From NCBI GenBank assembly GCA_963978895.1, contig OZ022246.1, forward strand, positions 18,324,549-18,388,548: a stretch of DNA of 64,000 nt. The letters are read 5' to 3'. The position numbers and the translations under genes were made by a program. This DNA is from Erpobdella octoculata. Taxonomy: Eukaryota; Annelida; Clitellata; Hirudinida; Erpobdellidae. Below, piece by piece: positions 12,848-24,600 of the stretch. How positions within the stretch are numbered: the first letter of the stretch is position 1; every line of letters begins with the position of its first letter. The notes beneath the pieces are model-generated. The model saw only the letters and a list, made by a program, of their open reading frames with translations, was not told the origin of the DNA and ran no database searches.

Positions 12848-13570
12848 TGCTGAACCTTTGACGGACGTTATGTAACGCCTTTGAAGGACAAGCATAATGA
12901 AGGAAGATGGAAGAAGATCAGAAGATGACAAGCATTTCCTCTTTATTTGCGATGTTTATATTCTGTTTGAATGTATTATATTCCATTCAATGACGTAGAG
13001 CTTTTTAGAATGATTTTCTGTAAAATGATGGCCATCCGTACGTTCTTTTATTTGATGGACAGCGTCAAACTCATTGTGAAAACACTTTAATTATGTACGT
13101 AGGTTTTTTTTGGACCAGTTTATGTTGTATATTCTTATAACGATAACCAGATACTGTTTATCGTCTTTTCGGGTGGGACGTGTGTCAGTGCTGGACCCCC
13201 CTTTTCTTTTTGAACCGAATATTAATTATACTTATTTTAGTTCTAGTGATACTGTTTAGTATTTAGTGAAACCCGATTTAGTATCTTCTGTTTATCGAAT
13301 ATTGTATAGTTTTAAGCGAGCCAATCAGAGCGCATGTAAATTCCCGCATTTATTAATTGGCGTACGTTTCTTGTTGTAACGACAGTTTTACCGATTAATT
13401 CTTGATGAAAATTTCATGGATTTAAGATTAGGTATATCTTTATAGTCTATCAAAGTTTGATACACTCGCGATCAATATTTAGGTAGATAATTGCGTGTTT
13501 ACATCAGCCTGTTTAATATCTTCTCCAAGTGTTTTTGGTGTCAGCAAGTTTCTAAGGCTCGGCGCTGACA
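12848..13570 (+). repeat. 3' LTR of Gmr1-like element 1
   Basis: Runs from TGCTGAACC to CGCTGACA, about 723 bp, with TG...CA ends. The last 64 bases match the 5' remnant at 1366-1426. The right end is secure from that match; the left end rests on the polypurine tract. TATGTAACGCC near its start and GTGTTTTTGGTGTCAGC near its end look like ordinary LTR sequence; no coding is seen. Confidence 0.65.
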
Positions 13571-13721
13571 GGGGCTGCCTTATCCAGCTATGAACTTATA
13601 TAACGGTTAACAGGCTTATAAAGATAAAAAAAATTAGGTACATATCTTAGAATGTTTTGGGGGAGGGGGCGAAATACGCTGTTTGATCCAGCTATGTCTA
13701 TGTACTTGTGTAACGGTTAAA

Positions 13722-14039
13722 TCTATATATATATAAATGAATGTTTTTATGTATGTATGTATGTATGTTTGTATGTATGTATGTATGTATGTATGTATGT
13801 ATGTATGTATGTATGTATGTATGTATGTATGTATGTATGTATGTATGTATGTATGTATGTATGTATGTATGTATGTATGTATGTATGTATGTATATATGT
13901 ATGTTCTTTATGCATTGCTACACCATTCATCCAATCGTAATGAAATTTTCACACAACCTTGAGAGTCAAGGGGAATCAAATATAAAGAAAAAAAATTTGA
14001 AATCCGTCACAAAATGAGCGGAGCGGGTGAGCGAGCTAG

Positions 14040-14089
<50 letters not shown>
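13722..14089 (+). mobile_element. Helitron 5' end (family X) with ATGT and TA microsatellites
   Basis: Starts TCTATATATATAAATGAATG after an A, contains about 160 bp of ATGT repeats (13741-13905), then CATTGCTACACCATTCATCC and ATGAGCGGAGCGGGTGAGCG, and runs into about 46 bp of TA. Similar copies are at 1-83 (minus) and 60460-60650 (plus). Its own 3' end is not obvious here; the next sequence is another Helitron end in the opposite direction. Confidence 0.6.
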
Positions 14090-14091
<2 letters not shown>

Positions 14092-14240
14092 TTGCGGGGT
14101 TACCCGGCGTTGCTCGGGGTTTTTAGAGATTTTTATCGTTTTTCTCTAGCTCGCGTTTAATTCCCCGTTTTCTCTCCCACTCCCGTTCGCTTTCCCGCTC
14201 CCGGTCACTTTTCCGATTCCGGCCGCTTTCCCGCCCCATC
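14090..14240 (-). mobile_element. Helitron 3' end (GGGCAACGCCGGGT type)
   Basis: Minus-strand reading ends CCCCGAGCAACGCCGGGTAA then CCCCGCAAG at 14091, a diverged version of the CTAG end at 60946. The adjoining body is made of GAGCGGGAA/GGGAGCGAG-like words, as at 17690, 18905, 54085 and 60690. 14241-14595 is AT-rich with nothing recognisable. Confidence 0.5.
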
Positions 14241-14595
14241 TATCTCTTAATAATTTGTAATAACGCGCAATTGGTCCCAATATGCAAGACTGGGAAGCAA
14301 GTCATGGACTTCTTAATATTAAAAAGTCCATTAGCAAGTAATGCCTGTCACGCAATTGTAAACAGTGCTTCGAAAACTTATGCAATGATCATGTATAGGC
14401 ACTTTTGGCCCGGAAGGTTTTTTGGCCCCCTGAGCCGGGGGATCGGAGGAGTCCAAACCTTTTTAACTTTTTCCCCTTCTTAACTTTCCATGCCCAAAGT
14501 TCCTATGTACGACCATCGAAGGTAATTGCGTAATAAAATTCAAATTTTGTTTACGTAACAACGTTTGAAGGCTTCAAGCAACTTTTAGCAAATCT

Positions 14596-17500
14596 ATTTT
14601 ACGCAGTGTTGGGTTTGTTACTTTACTTTTGTAATTTGTTACTGTTACTTGTTACATGATGAAAAAGTAATTTGTTACTGTTACTTGTTACATTTTTTCA
14701 AAAGTAATTTGTTACTGTTACTTTTTGGTTTTGAAAGTAACTTATTACATTTTTGTTACTTTACAAAAAGTTGTTTACAAACAGATGCAACACCCCATAA
14801 CTTAATACTATGATTTTGTTTTTAAAATAAGAACACAACTTTATTATAAAAATCAAAGAGTTATAAAGTTATAACAAATCAGTCAAATGTTAAAGATCTT
14901 TGATTGAGCTACAAAAAGCTGTATTAGCTCTGAGCAGCAGTTGCCGTTGAAAATGACTATCAGTCAAACGATTTCTTCTTGGAGTCAAAATTTGACCACT
15001 CAAGCTAAACAGCCGTTCAACAGGAGCACTTGATGGAAGAGAAGTATTATACCTTTTGAACAATTTCAAGATACATGGAAATTTGAGCAATGATTCAATA
15101 TCACGAGAAGTATCGCTAAGATACATATCCACCTCCGCAGTTTCATCAGTTTGCTTAAATGTATCTGTAACAAATATAAAAAAATCATCATCTGGCTGAG
15201 ACATCTCAGCTGAACCATTTTGTTGTTCAGCCTGCATTTCAACCTGCTGTACAGCAAGCACTTGCTCATACAACAAATTGCGGGCGTAATTTCTTCTATC
15301 GTTATCATCGAGCCACCTTAGCCGAAATTGTGGCAAGGTAAGGCTGGCAATAATCAGATCATCTCTGAGATCATAACCTTCAAACCGTCTTTTGAGACTT
15401 GTTAGAATTGCCTCAACCAAAGGAGCCGCCATTTTCAGTGTTGGTTTTATTGCTTGCAACTTTGTTCGCAATGAAGCTAGTGTGGGCAACAAATACCCTA
15501 TAAAGCACTTAGATTCAGCTTGAAGTATATCCAGGGCAGAAGCAAGGGGTTGTAACACACAACAATATTCTTTCAAGAACATTCTTTCATTAGGTCGAAA
15601 TGCTGGTACCTCAAGAGCCTGAAAAACATCAATGATCTTATCTTCTGAATGTTTATCAATAACTTGTCTTATTTTATCAACGGCATTGAAATAAGAGTTC
15701 CAGCGTGTTGCATTTGGGAAATGAAGCATGTTTGCAACTTGTCGTGCACAATGTCAGCAAATTTTGTGCTTCGTGAAGTTTTATTCCATAAAGTGGTGCA
15801 TTTGGCCATTGTGGAGCGAAAAATCTTCTTATAATTTGCATCGTTATTTGCCATATCTATATCATGGCTAGCAATCAAATTCAGTGTATGCGCAGCACAA
15901 CGCTGATGCGGTGGTAAATAGAATTCACTGTCTTCAGGCCCGGAGCTTTTCATCAGTGCATCAACATCTTCAAAGGTTATGCTTTCATCATCATCAGAAT
16001 CAGTAGTGTAATTGGTTTGAGCATCAAGTTTATACTCTTTAAAGGCTTTAACAAAATTTGACCCATTGTCGGTAACGGTCATCACTACTTTGCTACGTAT
16101 GCGGTAGGCATTATGCACAGAATTTAACCTATCAGCAATACTGTCATATGTGTGAGGACCCTTCAAACGCTCACAGCACATTGCTGCAAAACGTCTTTGT
16201 AGCGAGGCAGAGTCTATCCAATGTGCAGTGATTCCAAGAAAGCTCTTGTTGTTAGCGCTCCATATATCGGCTGTGGTACAAACATGATCCACTCTGCTAA
16301 GTGCTTCTATTACGTTGTTTTTCATCTGAGCTTCAAGAAAATCCAAGCTTCCTTTGAAAATAAATATAAAACTATTTCAAGCAACTCTAGTATTAAAAAT
16401 TAAGAAAAATCACTTCTAATTCTTAAATACTAACCATCAAGCGTTTTTCTTGTCATCACCTTTCGGGTTGGCTGGAGTCCTTGAATGAGATTAACAAAAG
16501 ATTGCGCCTCCACAATGCTTAATGGCTCCATGTATTCAATAATGAAACTTATGATCAGCTGATCCACAGTCGCTTGAGTGACACAATTGTTGTTTAAACT
16601 TTGCAGCATGCTTGATTGAGTCATCATCTTTTTTGCGGGAGCCTCATTTATTTCGCATGTGGCTTTTCGCTTACGAGTTAACTTGACTTTATCAGAAATT
16701 GCAGGATGTTTTCTCTAGTGAAAAAACATTAAAATTTGTATTTTTTAAACATAATCTATTAGTTTTGCAGTAATTGCTTAAAGTACTTTAAGCAAACTCA
16801 ATGTGAGCATACATACAACTTTCTAATAACTAATAACTTATTACAAATTTAAAATTCAGACGCTATTTTCTAAAAGTAAAAACATAAAACTAATAAAACT
16901 CACTTCCACATGTTTTAGAAGGTTGGCTGGACTAATCTTTGAAGTACTTAGATACACTTTCTTAGGCAGACACTGTAGACACAACACCTTGACGTTCTTT
17001 CCGTCATTTTCAGTTATTTTAAAATATTTTTCTAGCTGATGCACCCATCCGATTTCATTACCAGTTTCTTCATAATTTAACTCTTTATTAACTTCCATGA
17101 TCCCAAAACACGATCTGTGAACTCGCTGAAAAGTGTGTACAAGGTTGACTTCTTTTGCTTCTGGAAGATAATTTATTTAGAATGAATGAAATTGCCAAGT
17201 TGACAGTGTGAACTCGATAAAAGTGGAAACAGTGATTTATATTAATTATTTTTTTATCTAGGCAGTTACTACATCGCAAACGTTTCCGAAAGAGTAAACG
17301 ATAATAAAAAGTAAGTTTGTTTACCCTGATATGGCGCGTTGTTAAAATGAACGAGATCATGAATCCAGTGACACACTTTGCTCCTATTGGTCCAGACTCA
17401 CGCCATCTTAACGCTTGATCCAATGCTCGAAAATAAAAAGTAACAAGTAACAATTTTACAAAATCCGTTACTGTTACTTTAAAAAAGTAATTTGTTACTG

Positions 17501-17647
17501 TTACTTTGTTACAATTTTGAAAAGTAATCTGTTACGTTACTTGTTACTGAAAAAAGTAATCTGTTACGTTACTTGTTACTGAAAAAAGTAATTTGTTACT
17601 GTAATTTCGTTACTTGTAATTTGTTACTACCCATCACTGATTTTACG
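14596..17647. mobile_element. Near-intact hAT transposon (14604-17639) with 8-bp TSD
   Basis: ATTTTACG is duplicated at 14596-14603 and 17640-17647. The ends read CAGTGTTGGGTTTGTTAC (left) and CAGTGATGGGTAGTAAC (right, minus strand). Both sides carry many subterminal copies of TTACTTGTTAC / GTAACAAGTAAC within about 180 bp, likely transposase-binding sites. The 3036-bp element encodes one spliced transposase on the minus strand. It lies between two outward-facing Helitron ends. Confidence 0.9.
14890..17098 (-). pseudogene. hAT transposase with BED zinc finger, three visible exons, one frameshift
   Basis: Exons on the minus strand: 17098-16904, 16714-16435 and 16351-14890, with GT-AG introns and matching phases (0 then 1). 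Exon 1 plus the start of exon 2 give a BED finger (VLCLQCLP ... LLKHVERKH; C-x2-C, H-x4-H). Exon 3 carries the RNase H-like DDE core: TADIWSANNKSFLG, VTDNGSNFVKAF and QRCAAHTLNLI. The C-terminus has the hAT dimerisation motif SSAPVERLFSLSGQ. A single one-base frameshift near 15735, between HDKLQT and MLHFPNATRWNS, is the only clear lesion. It excises and reinserts the element through its terminal repeats; this copy is disabled or nearly so. Confidence 0.85.
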
Positions 17648-17807
17648 TTTTATGGGCTCAAATAAGTTATGAAAGAGTGGAAAAGAAAAAATAAGCGCAA
17701 GCGGGAACGGAAACGGGAGAGCAAGCGGGGAAGGAAACGGGAGCAAGAGAGAAAAATGATAAAAAAACCTCTGAAAACCCCGAGCAACGCCGCGTAACCC
17801 CGCTAGT
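17648..17807 (+). mobile_element. Helitron 3' end
   Basis: Ends CCCCGAGCAACGCCGCGTAA then CCCCGCTAG followed by T. Upstream are GGGAACGGAAACGGGAG words. The hAT sits immediately upstream, so the rest of this Helitron is either across the hAT or lost. 17808-18160 has only AT-rich unassigned sequence with a G9 and a C-rich run. Confidence 0.5.
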
Positions 17808-18164
17808 GGTTTATAAATTTGAAAAACTACGTATTTTAAAATTTTCCAGGGGGGGGGAAATACTTACTAAGGGGTTTCCCCCCTCGCCCCCCGTAGTTGC
17901 AAGGCTGCTACGAACTAAGAGTTTGTTACTTTGGTCGGTTATTTCATTTTTTGCCGTTTTTCAATTCCATCTATCTAAATTGTTCAATTGAAAAATACAT
18001 CGAAACAATTGCAAAGTTTTACATCTGAACATAAAATCTGGCAAGTCTTCAAAAGTATGTGTTTTCAGTAACTCGTTATTGGTTTTTTCCTAAAAATGAA
18101 ATTATTAAATAATAAAAAATTGTTTTAAAACTAGTATAAAGTCAATGATTAAAATTTAAGTTTT

Positions 18165-18350
18165 TTACAAACTTTTATTTAGGTCACAATCTCTGTTTGT
18201 GTGTGTGTGTATTTCTCTGCACGCAAATCTTGCAAGGAAAATTTTACCAGCTTTTTGACTAGCTAGGAAGCTGAAACTTTCAGCATAGCTTTATATTGGA
18301 TGACAATACATGATTCAATTTAAAAAAGTTTGTGTTGAAAAAGTCTTTTA
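18165..18350 (+). repeat. Dispersed repeat copy (GT-rich head, ATGACAATACATGA core)
   Basis: Contains AGGTCACAATCTCTGTTTGT with a GT run, and AGCTTTATATTGGATGACAA. The head matches 62510-62600; the core matches the minus strand of 27095-27200 and 54000-54085. It is an unclassified interspersed repeat. 18350-18900 is AT-rich with nothing recognised. Confidence 0.5.
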
Positions 18351-18904
18351 CTTGTTTTATTTAGAAATTTTTGTTATCTTGTTAAGTTAGTACCCATGTC
18401 AATAAAATATCAAAATAGATGTTGGAAGTGTACCTATATAAAATTGCGGATTGAGTTTATTTTAAAAACAAAAAAAAAAAAATTAATTATGTAATGCAAA
18501 AATTTACTATAAATATTATTTTTAGTTCATTCACTTTGTGTCGTTTTATTTTTATGAGCACCCTCCCCTAAAACTAAAGCAATACTGACAAGTTTTTAAC
18601 AAAGGTGCCCAGGAATACAGATTAACCGACCAGTAATTTGATCTGAAACTATCATTAACATTCATTACAGTTAATAATCACCATAACAAAGCAAGCTTTT
18701 ACTATACGTCGTAGAAAACACAAGATTAGCAGGTATATATAAAACTATTCCAGCAAGTGTCAAGTACACATCGTGGAAATCCTAAATGAGGTCATGGAAA
18801 TAATAAATGCACCATGGTTTTACATATAATGTTACATTGTCTTTTCCACTCCCGATTTAATTTTAGTTTTTTTAACCTTTTTCATTTTGCCCCCCCCCCA
18901 GGCA

Positions 18905-19044
18905 TGACGTCTATATGCAGGCCTGAGCAAGAGAGCAAGCGGGAGCGGGAGCGGAAGAGCTGGTGGGGAAGGAAACGGGAGCAAGAGAGAAAAACGATAG
19001 AAAAATTTCTAAAAACTCTGGGCAACGCTGAGTAACTCCGCTAG
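18905..19044 (+). mobile_element. Helitron 3' end remnant
   Basis: GAGCAAGCGGGAGCGGGAGC words followed by GGGCAACGCTGAGTAA and a terminal CCGCTAG then T. Same family as the 60690-60946 end. 19045-19472 shows no recognisable feature. Confidence 0.5.
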
Positions 19045-19472
19045 TACATTTATTTATAAAATAATGGAAAGCTAAGCGTTTTAATGCATTAGCCAAAAAC
19101 GAGCATATTACCCATTTCATAACACGACGACCTGTATTTTTTATCAGCTGTTTCATGGGCGTCATTTCAATAAATTAATAGAGTAGGCCGGATGGTCCAA
19201 ACATTCACAAAACCTTGGTGGGGTACAATATTTGTAAACACTCAAACATTAAAAATATCTATCCTCATAGATGCTTATTTTTTGCCTCCAAAAAAGCTGA
19301 TGACCAAAAGAGGGAGGTACATTTTCTAACAATCTTCCAAAAACCTTATAGGCTTTTGTTTCCAAAAATAACTGATAAACAGAGGGGGGCTAGTCGGTGG
19401 TACATTTTTCATAACTACATACACTTTTGCTGATGACCGATATTGGGGATATTTGGTGGTGAGTTTTTAAAT

Positions 19473-21373
19473 ATTATATACAGGCGCGTCGCATCGTTTT
19501 AAAAAGTGGAGGGGGACAACTTTCTAGAAAGAATTTTTCGTATTTTTTAATCTCAAATATTAAAGTTTGCAACTTGTTGTATTAATTAAATGTACATTTC
19601 TTCAATAATAACTCATCAACTATATTTTTATTTGAATCACATTTGTACATAAGAGTTGCTAAAAATGTCATGCCGATATCCAGACAGACAAACTGGCGGC
19701 AAAGTAAGCCAAATCGACTGCGTCAATCGTCTCCTAGTGCACATGCAACTGCGCGCAATTATTCAAACGATTTTGCGTCATCGTCGTTCTTAGCCATTTC
19801 TTTAGACAACGCAAAGTAGAAAAACTTTGCTCTGAGGTGGCATTTGAGGTTGATATTACCAATAGAATCCTAAAAAGACGATCGACTTTCTCAAGAAGTC
19901 TTCGAGTTTGTTTTGGTAGCTTCGCAAATTAAAAAGCACCGCTTTGTCAGCTCCGGCAGCTGTGAAGAGCTTCTATTCCGCTTACCATGCGCAGCTGTAA
20001 TTCTAGACAACTTTAGTCAAATTCTGTATGCACTTTAGGACACGATTCATAATCAGGGCGGCCAATTGAGATCTCGGCTTCTACTGAATATAGTGAGTTA
20101 GAAGTAGTTCTTCAAAGAACGCCACTCCACTGTATCTACTTTGATCAAAGCGCCGCTCTAATTTAGAGACCACCAAGTAGGTGGCTTTGAAGTAAATTTT
20201 TTTATATGTTTCTCAGGAGTGAATTCACGAGGCTTTGCCGGCGTGTCAGGGTGCTGAAACTTCTTGGGCGGTTTTTTTCGAACGTGGAGCTGAATGTTGA
20301 TTGAGTTGCACTGTCCCAGCAACTTCTTGCACAGCAACGATTGTAGCATGATAATTATCTATCAATTTCTGTTCATCTTGTAGGGCAAATACTTCTTAGC
20401 GGGAAAAGAGATCCAAACTCAGTTGAATTTTCCATCTCCTTATTCTCATTGAGTTCTGCCAACAAGTTGGTTAAAAATTTTTTTCGCACTCGGGATTCTA
20501 TGAAGAAAACAGCACACTTGTGCATGGGTATATTGTAGAGAGTCACGAAGAAGAAGAATTTGCTTCCAGCATTTTTTGGTGGCCAGATTCACGCAGTAGT
20601 TGTTGCAGTGAACAAAAGTCGCCCGCGGTTCTTTTTCAAGAAAGCGAGCCTGCACACCTTAAAAGGCTTCCTTCATATTAGCAGCTCCATCATCAACTGT
20701 CCTTGGAGTCCCAGTATAGATAGATTGAAACGAAGTAAAGAATCTTCAATAAAATCAACTGTCATTGCCGTAGAGGAAGATGGAGCAGTGTACAGCCCCA
20801 AGAAGATTTCTTTAGGTATTAAATTGTCATTTACAAACCTGATGCAGATATTTAAAATGCTTTAAATCTAATTCACCAGCATACATTAAATACGCTGCAG
20901 GCAGATGTGTGAATGAAGGGGCGTGGCCTGTTGCGAACCCGTACCGGTGGTATCAGTTGTCCCAAGTTATTTTTATCAGTTATTTTGACAATTTTATTTT
21001 ATCCAAGAGATTATGCTGCAATTGATCTGCCATGAGAAATAACATCTCATTTTGAATTTCTGGATGGATAAAAGGTTTCGATCGACGCAGTCATTTAGCT
21101 AAGGCGTCGTCATCTTCAGAACGAAGCTTAAGTAATTGCATGAAGTTTGAAGCTTCTGATCTTATTCTCCATGAGCACATCTTGTTATGCAACATCACAA
21201 CAAAATTATTTTGAAAAAACTGCTCAACTGGGGTCGCGAATTTTATGGCCTAAAGTAAAAAAACCATGACATTGTAAAAGTGGGGGGGGACAAATACATT
21301 GTTGTCCCCACCTCAAATGTTGTGGAGGAGACATGTCCCCCTGTCCCCCGGTTGCGACGCCTATGATTATATA
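19473..21373. mobile_element. hAT transposon (19481-21365) with 8-bp TSD
   Basis: ATTATATA is duplicated at 19473-19480 and 21366-21373. Ends are CAGGCGCGTCGCA (left) and CATAGGCGTCGCA (right, minus strand), both followed by GGGGGACA-like sequence. The 1885-bp interior contains a heavily decayed transposase on the minus strand. Confidence 0.85.
20446..20655 (-). pseudogene. Fragment of a ZMYM1/DUF4371-type hAT transposase
   Basis: A 69-residue minus-strand frame contains ARFLEKEPRATFVHCNNYCV and NLATK, matching the ...FVHC.NH.LNLA... stretch of ZMYM1-like hAT transposases. Flanking minus-strand sequence continues with frame changes. It lies inside the hAT bounded by the ATTATATA duplication, so it is that element's own enzyme, now dead. 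Confidence 0.6.
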
Positions 21374-21477
21374 CCTCCAAATATTCTTCCCTTTTTTTTA
21401 TCTACATTTTTTTTCAAAACTGCCTGACTGTAGTGAATGCGCAGTATAACTAAACGTCTGTTGAGCTGCCACTATGT

Positions 21478-21500
21478 TGACTATATATAGCTGCATTATA
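21478..21500 (+). promoter_or_regulatory. Possible TATA box of the P450 gene
   Basis: GACTATATATAGCTGCATTA lies about 145 bases before the P450 start codon, the only clear TATA in the 250 bases between the hAT and the gene. Position is plausible but untested. Confidence 0.35.
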
Positions 21501-21628
21501 AACGTTTGGAGAAAATCAAAAACCAAATTAGCTTAAGTTTAGTCTGGGGCATCTCGATTGATTAACCATTTCTTAACTAACTGTTTCCGATTAGAATAAA
21601 TAACTTTTAGATTACAAGCACTCAAAAC

Positions 21629-24600
21629 ATGGAAGCGACAACTTGGACAATTGTCTTAGTAGTTCTCTGGCTAACTTACTACTGGTTTTCTTTGAACGGA
21701 AGAAAGTCAAAAGCAATACAAGTTGAAGGATTTTCGGTGCCGTTAAAGATGCCACCGTGTGTTCCTGCAGTGCCAGTCTTCGGATCTCTCCCCTTTTTAC
21801 CTCCGTTCCGTAAAATTTACCGCTATTTTACTCGAAATTTTCACAGATACGGAGACGTGGCAGCTTATTACTCTATGAACGAGTGAGATTCTTGTTTGAA
21901 AATTTTTCAAAAGTTTCACAAAATTATATTTTGGTATAGCTTTAAAACATTTCGAAACGTGTTTACATCTCTAGCTACTGCATCGTGCTGAATACTAAAA
22001 AAGCAATTCGTGAAGCATTTGTCAAAAGGGACACCGACTTTGCTGATCGTCCAGATGTTCCTACTTTATTTCTCAACCCGGAAAAAAAAGGCAATTTTTT
22101 TTTCAAATTTAACGTTTGTTTCACCACTGAACGCCTAAATTTGTTACAAGTTATATTATTAGAACAAAATTGAATCTGATATGTATAATTCGTGATGGCA
22201 TAACACGATAACACTTTCAATTATTGCAGTAATATTTTTTTTCCAATAAATCTAAATATGGATAAAGGATGAGCCGCTCGCAGGAACAAAAATGTGCCTG
22301 AAGCGTGCTCCAGAATTTTTAGAAACGGATAGGAGCATTTAAAACAAGTGAACGCTAATTAAACAAAATTAAAAACATGTTTTCAAGACTGAGGTAAAAT
22401 TTCATAGCGACGTCGTATTGTAAAATTATTACCCCGGTGAATAGTAAACAAAAGATGCTTATAGTTACAATGACGATAACAGTTTTTGTTGTCATTATCA
22501 TTATGCTTTTTTAAATTATTTGTTAATAGTTTATTGTGCTTAATTTTTTAAAAATTTATTTTGTTTAATATAACTTCAAATTTGTTGGAAGCTGGTGATT
22601 TCTATAATGATCTTCCAAACTTCTAAACTTCCGTGAACCTCCTAACTTCCCATAGACATCTGGACAAATGAAATTTAATAAAAGCATTTAAAAATTGAAA
22701 AAAAGGATCAGTCAGGCAAATTGGCAAAAGTAAATTTGGCCACATGCAGAGTACCACCATTAACAGGAACGGCTCCTAGATATGGAACCAACAGTGTTGA
22801 CGTAAACTCTCAGAAATGTACTTAAGTATAAGTACAAAGTACTTTGCGTTAAAAGTATTCATAACTATAAATACAAAAACATTATTTTTTGTAGTTAAGT
22901 ACAAGTACAGATTTTTTCGCTTGTACTTAAGCCCAAGTACTCAAATAGACATAGCACATTTTTATTAATGAAAAATACATTAACTAGTTTCAACCATTTT
23001 AACCTTTTCAACCATTTCAAGAGATTTTATCTTGAGGTTTATTGCCATTACTTCAAACTTTTAAATATCTCCGAACCTCTTCCGCACTCCAACTTAAAAA
23101 GCTGTAATTAAACTTGCAGTATAAGTTTTGTGGTTGATACAAAAATGTTGTTTGTAAATGTTTGATAATTTATAAAGCGCCTTTTCCAGAGTTGTTCAAA
23201 GGCGCTGCTCTTTTACATGCCCCTCGGAGAGAACGATTTTACCCACTAAGTTTTCCGTTGACATGGGCTACTAGGCATTGAGTGGGAGTCGAACCGTGAA
23301 GCTCTCACATTCAAGGCTAACACTCTACTAACTCAGCTAATCTAGCACCTACAAGGCTCCCGAAAATAAAAAAATCTTGATTACTAAACCTAGACAGTTG
23401 CAGCCGTTCCATCACAATGTTAACTTTGTCTTTCCTATTGTATGACGTAGCTGTCAAACTCAGAGTTATAACGAGTTGAGTTTAGCTTAGGTTTGATTCT
23501 CCCGAGTATATTAAAAACAACTTCAGCGGCCTTTGAACAATGAACGCGATCACCAGAGCTTGCGGAACAATCAAGGTCAGCAATCGCCGGACACTTCGGA
23601 GCTGCCGTACTTGATAAAAGCAGCCTCGAGCAATTTTTTGAATATGAGCGTCCATCGTCAGTTGGCTGCTCACAATAACTCCATGGTTACACACAGCCTG
23701 GATGGCTATTACTTCCTTGGTGTCAACATTGAGTGACATTTTGATATTTAAAAGTCAGATAAACTCTGTCTTTTCTGCATTTAGCTTGATTCGATTTAAA
23801 GTCATCCATCGGTTAATCTCAGCTATGCAGTAGAGCAATTTTGCCGTGGCAGATTCCTGATCATCAACATCACAACTGATGTAAGTCTGCAGGTCGTCGG
23901 CATGTTAAGCATGAATATAAATGCGCAACGTCCAAGACATCAGCCGCATAGAGAACAAACAGAGGAAGACCGAGAACAGAGTCCTGTGGGACGCCGTAGA
24001 CAAGCATCTAAATTTTAAGATCAACTAGACGAAAGTTAAATAAAATAAAAAATAAAATAATTAAAATTTTAACAGTTCACTTGTTATAATGTATACTTTC
24101 CGTTGTTGATTTCGAAAAATAATCATGAAGATGAGAAAATATGAAAAATTTTGGTTTTATAAGTGTTTTGAATTTTTTTAATTAACATTAAATTTGTAAA
24201 CTCTGCAGCTTCAAATTGTTTTATTTAGGTTTATTTTTTCATCCATACAACGAGAAATTTAAACTATATCACAAAATGGGCCTCAACATTATGAAGCAGT
24301 TGGGTTTTGGTAGCAGAATTATGGAAAAAAAAATTTTGGAAGAAATTGTAGTACTTTTAGAAAACTTTGCTAAATTCAAAGGTGAGCAAATGTTTAAAAT
24401 TATACAACTTGATCTGTTATCTTTATAATTTGAATAATTTGGCTGCTTGTGTCAGAGAGCATTGAGCTCAAGGTCATCATTATTTTTTAATAGGCAAAGA
24501 GTTCTATCCTTTTCCAGCATCAGCCAATTGTTGTATGAACATAATATGCAGCATGCTGTTTGGGAAACGATTTGACGACGACGACCCCAATATCATGGAC

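Noticed and set aside
13741..13905. CRISPR-like array
   Set aside because: Simple tetranucleotide repeat without spacers; eukaryotic context.
13634..14017. MYVC and HTYI repeat frames
   Set aside because: Translations of the ATGT microsatellite inside a Helitron.
14090..17807. One large DNA transposon with ~150-bp inverted ends
   Set aside because: The GGGCAACGCCGGGT ends are Helitron 3' ends found singly elsewhere in both directions; their facing outward here is by chance, and the hAT between them has its own TIRs and TSD.
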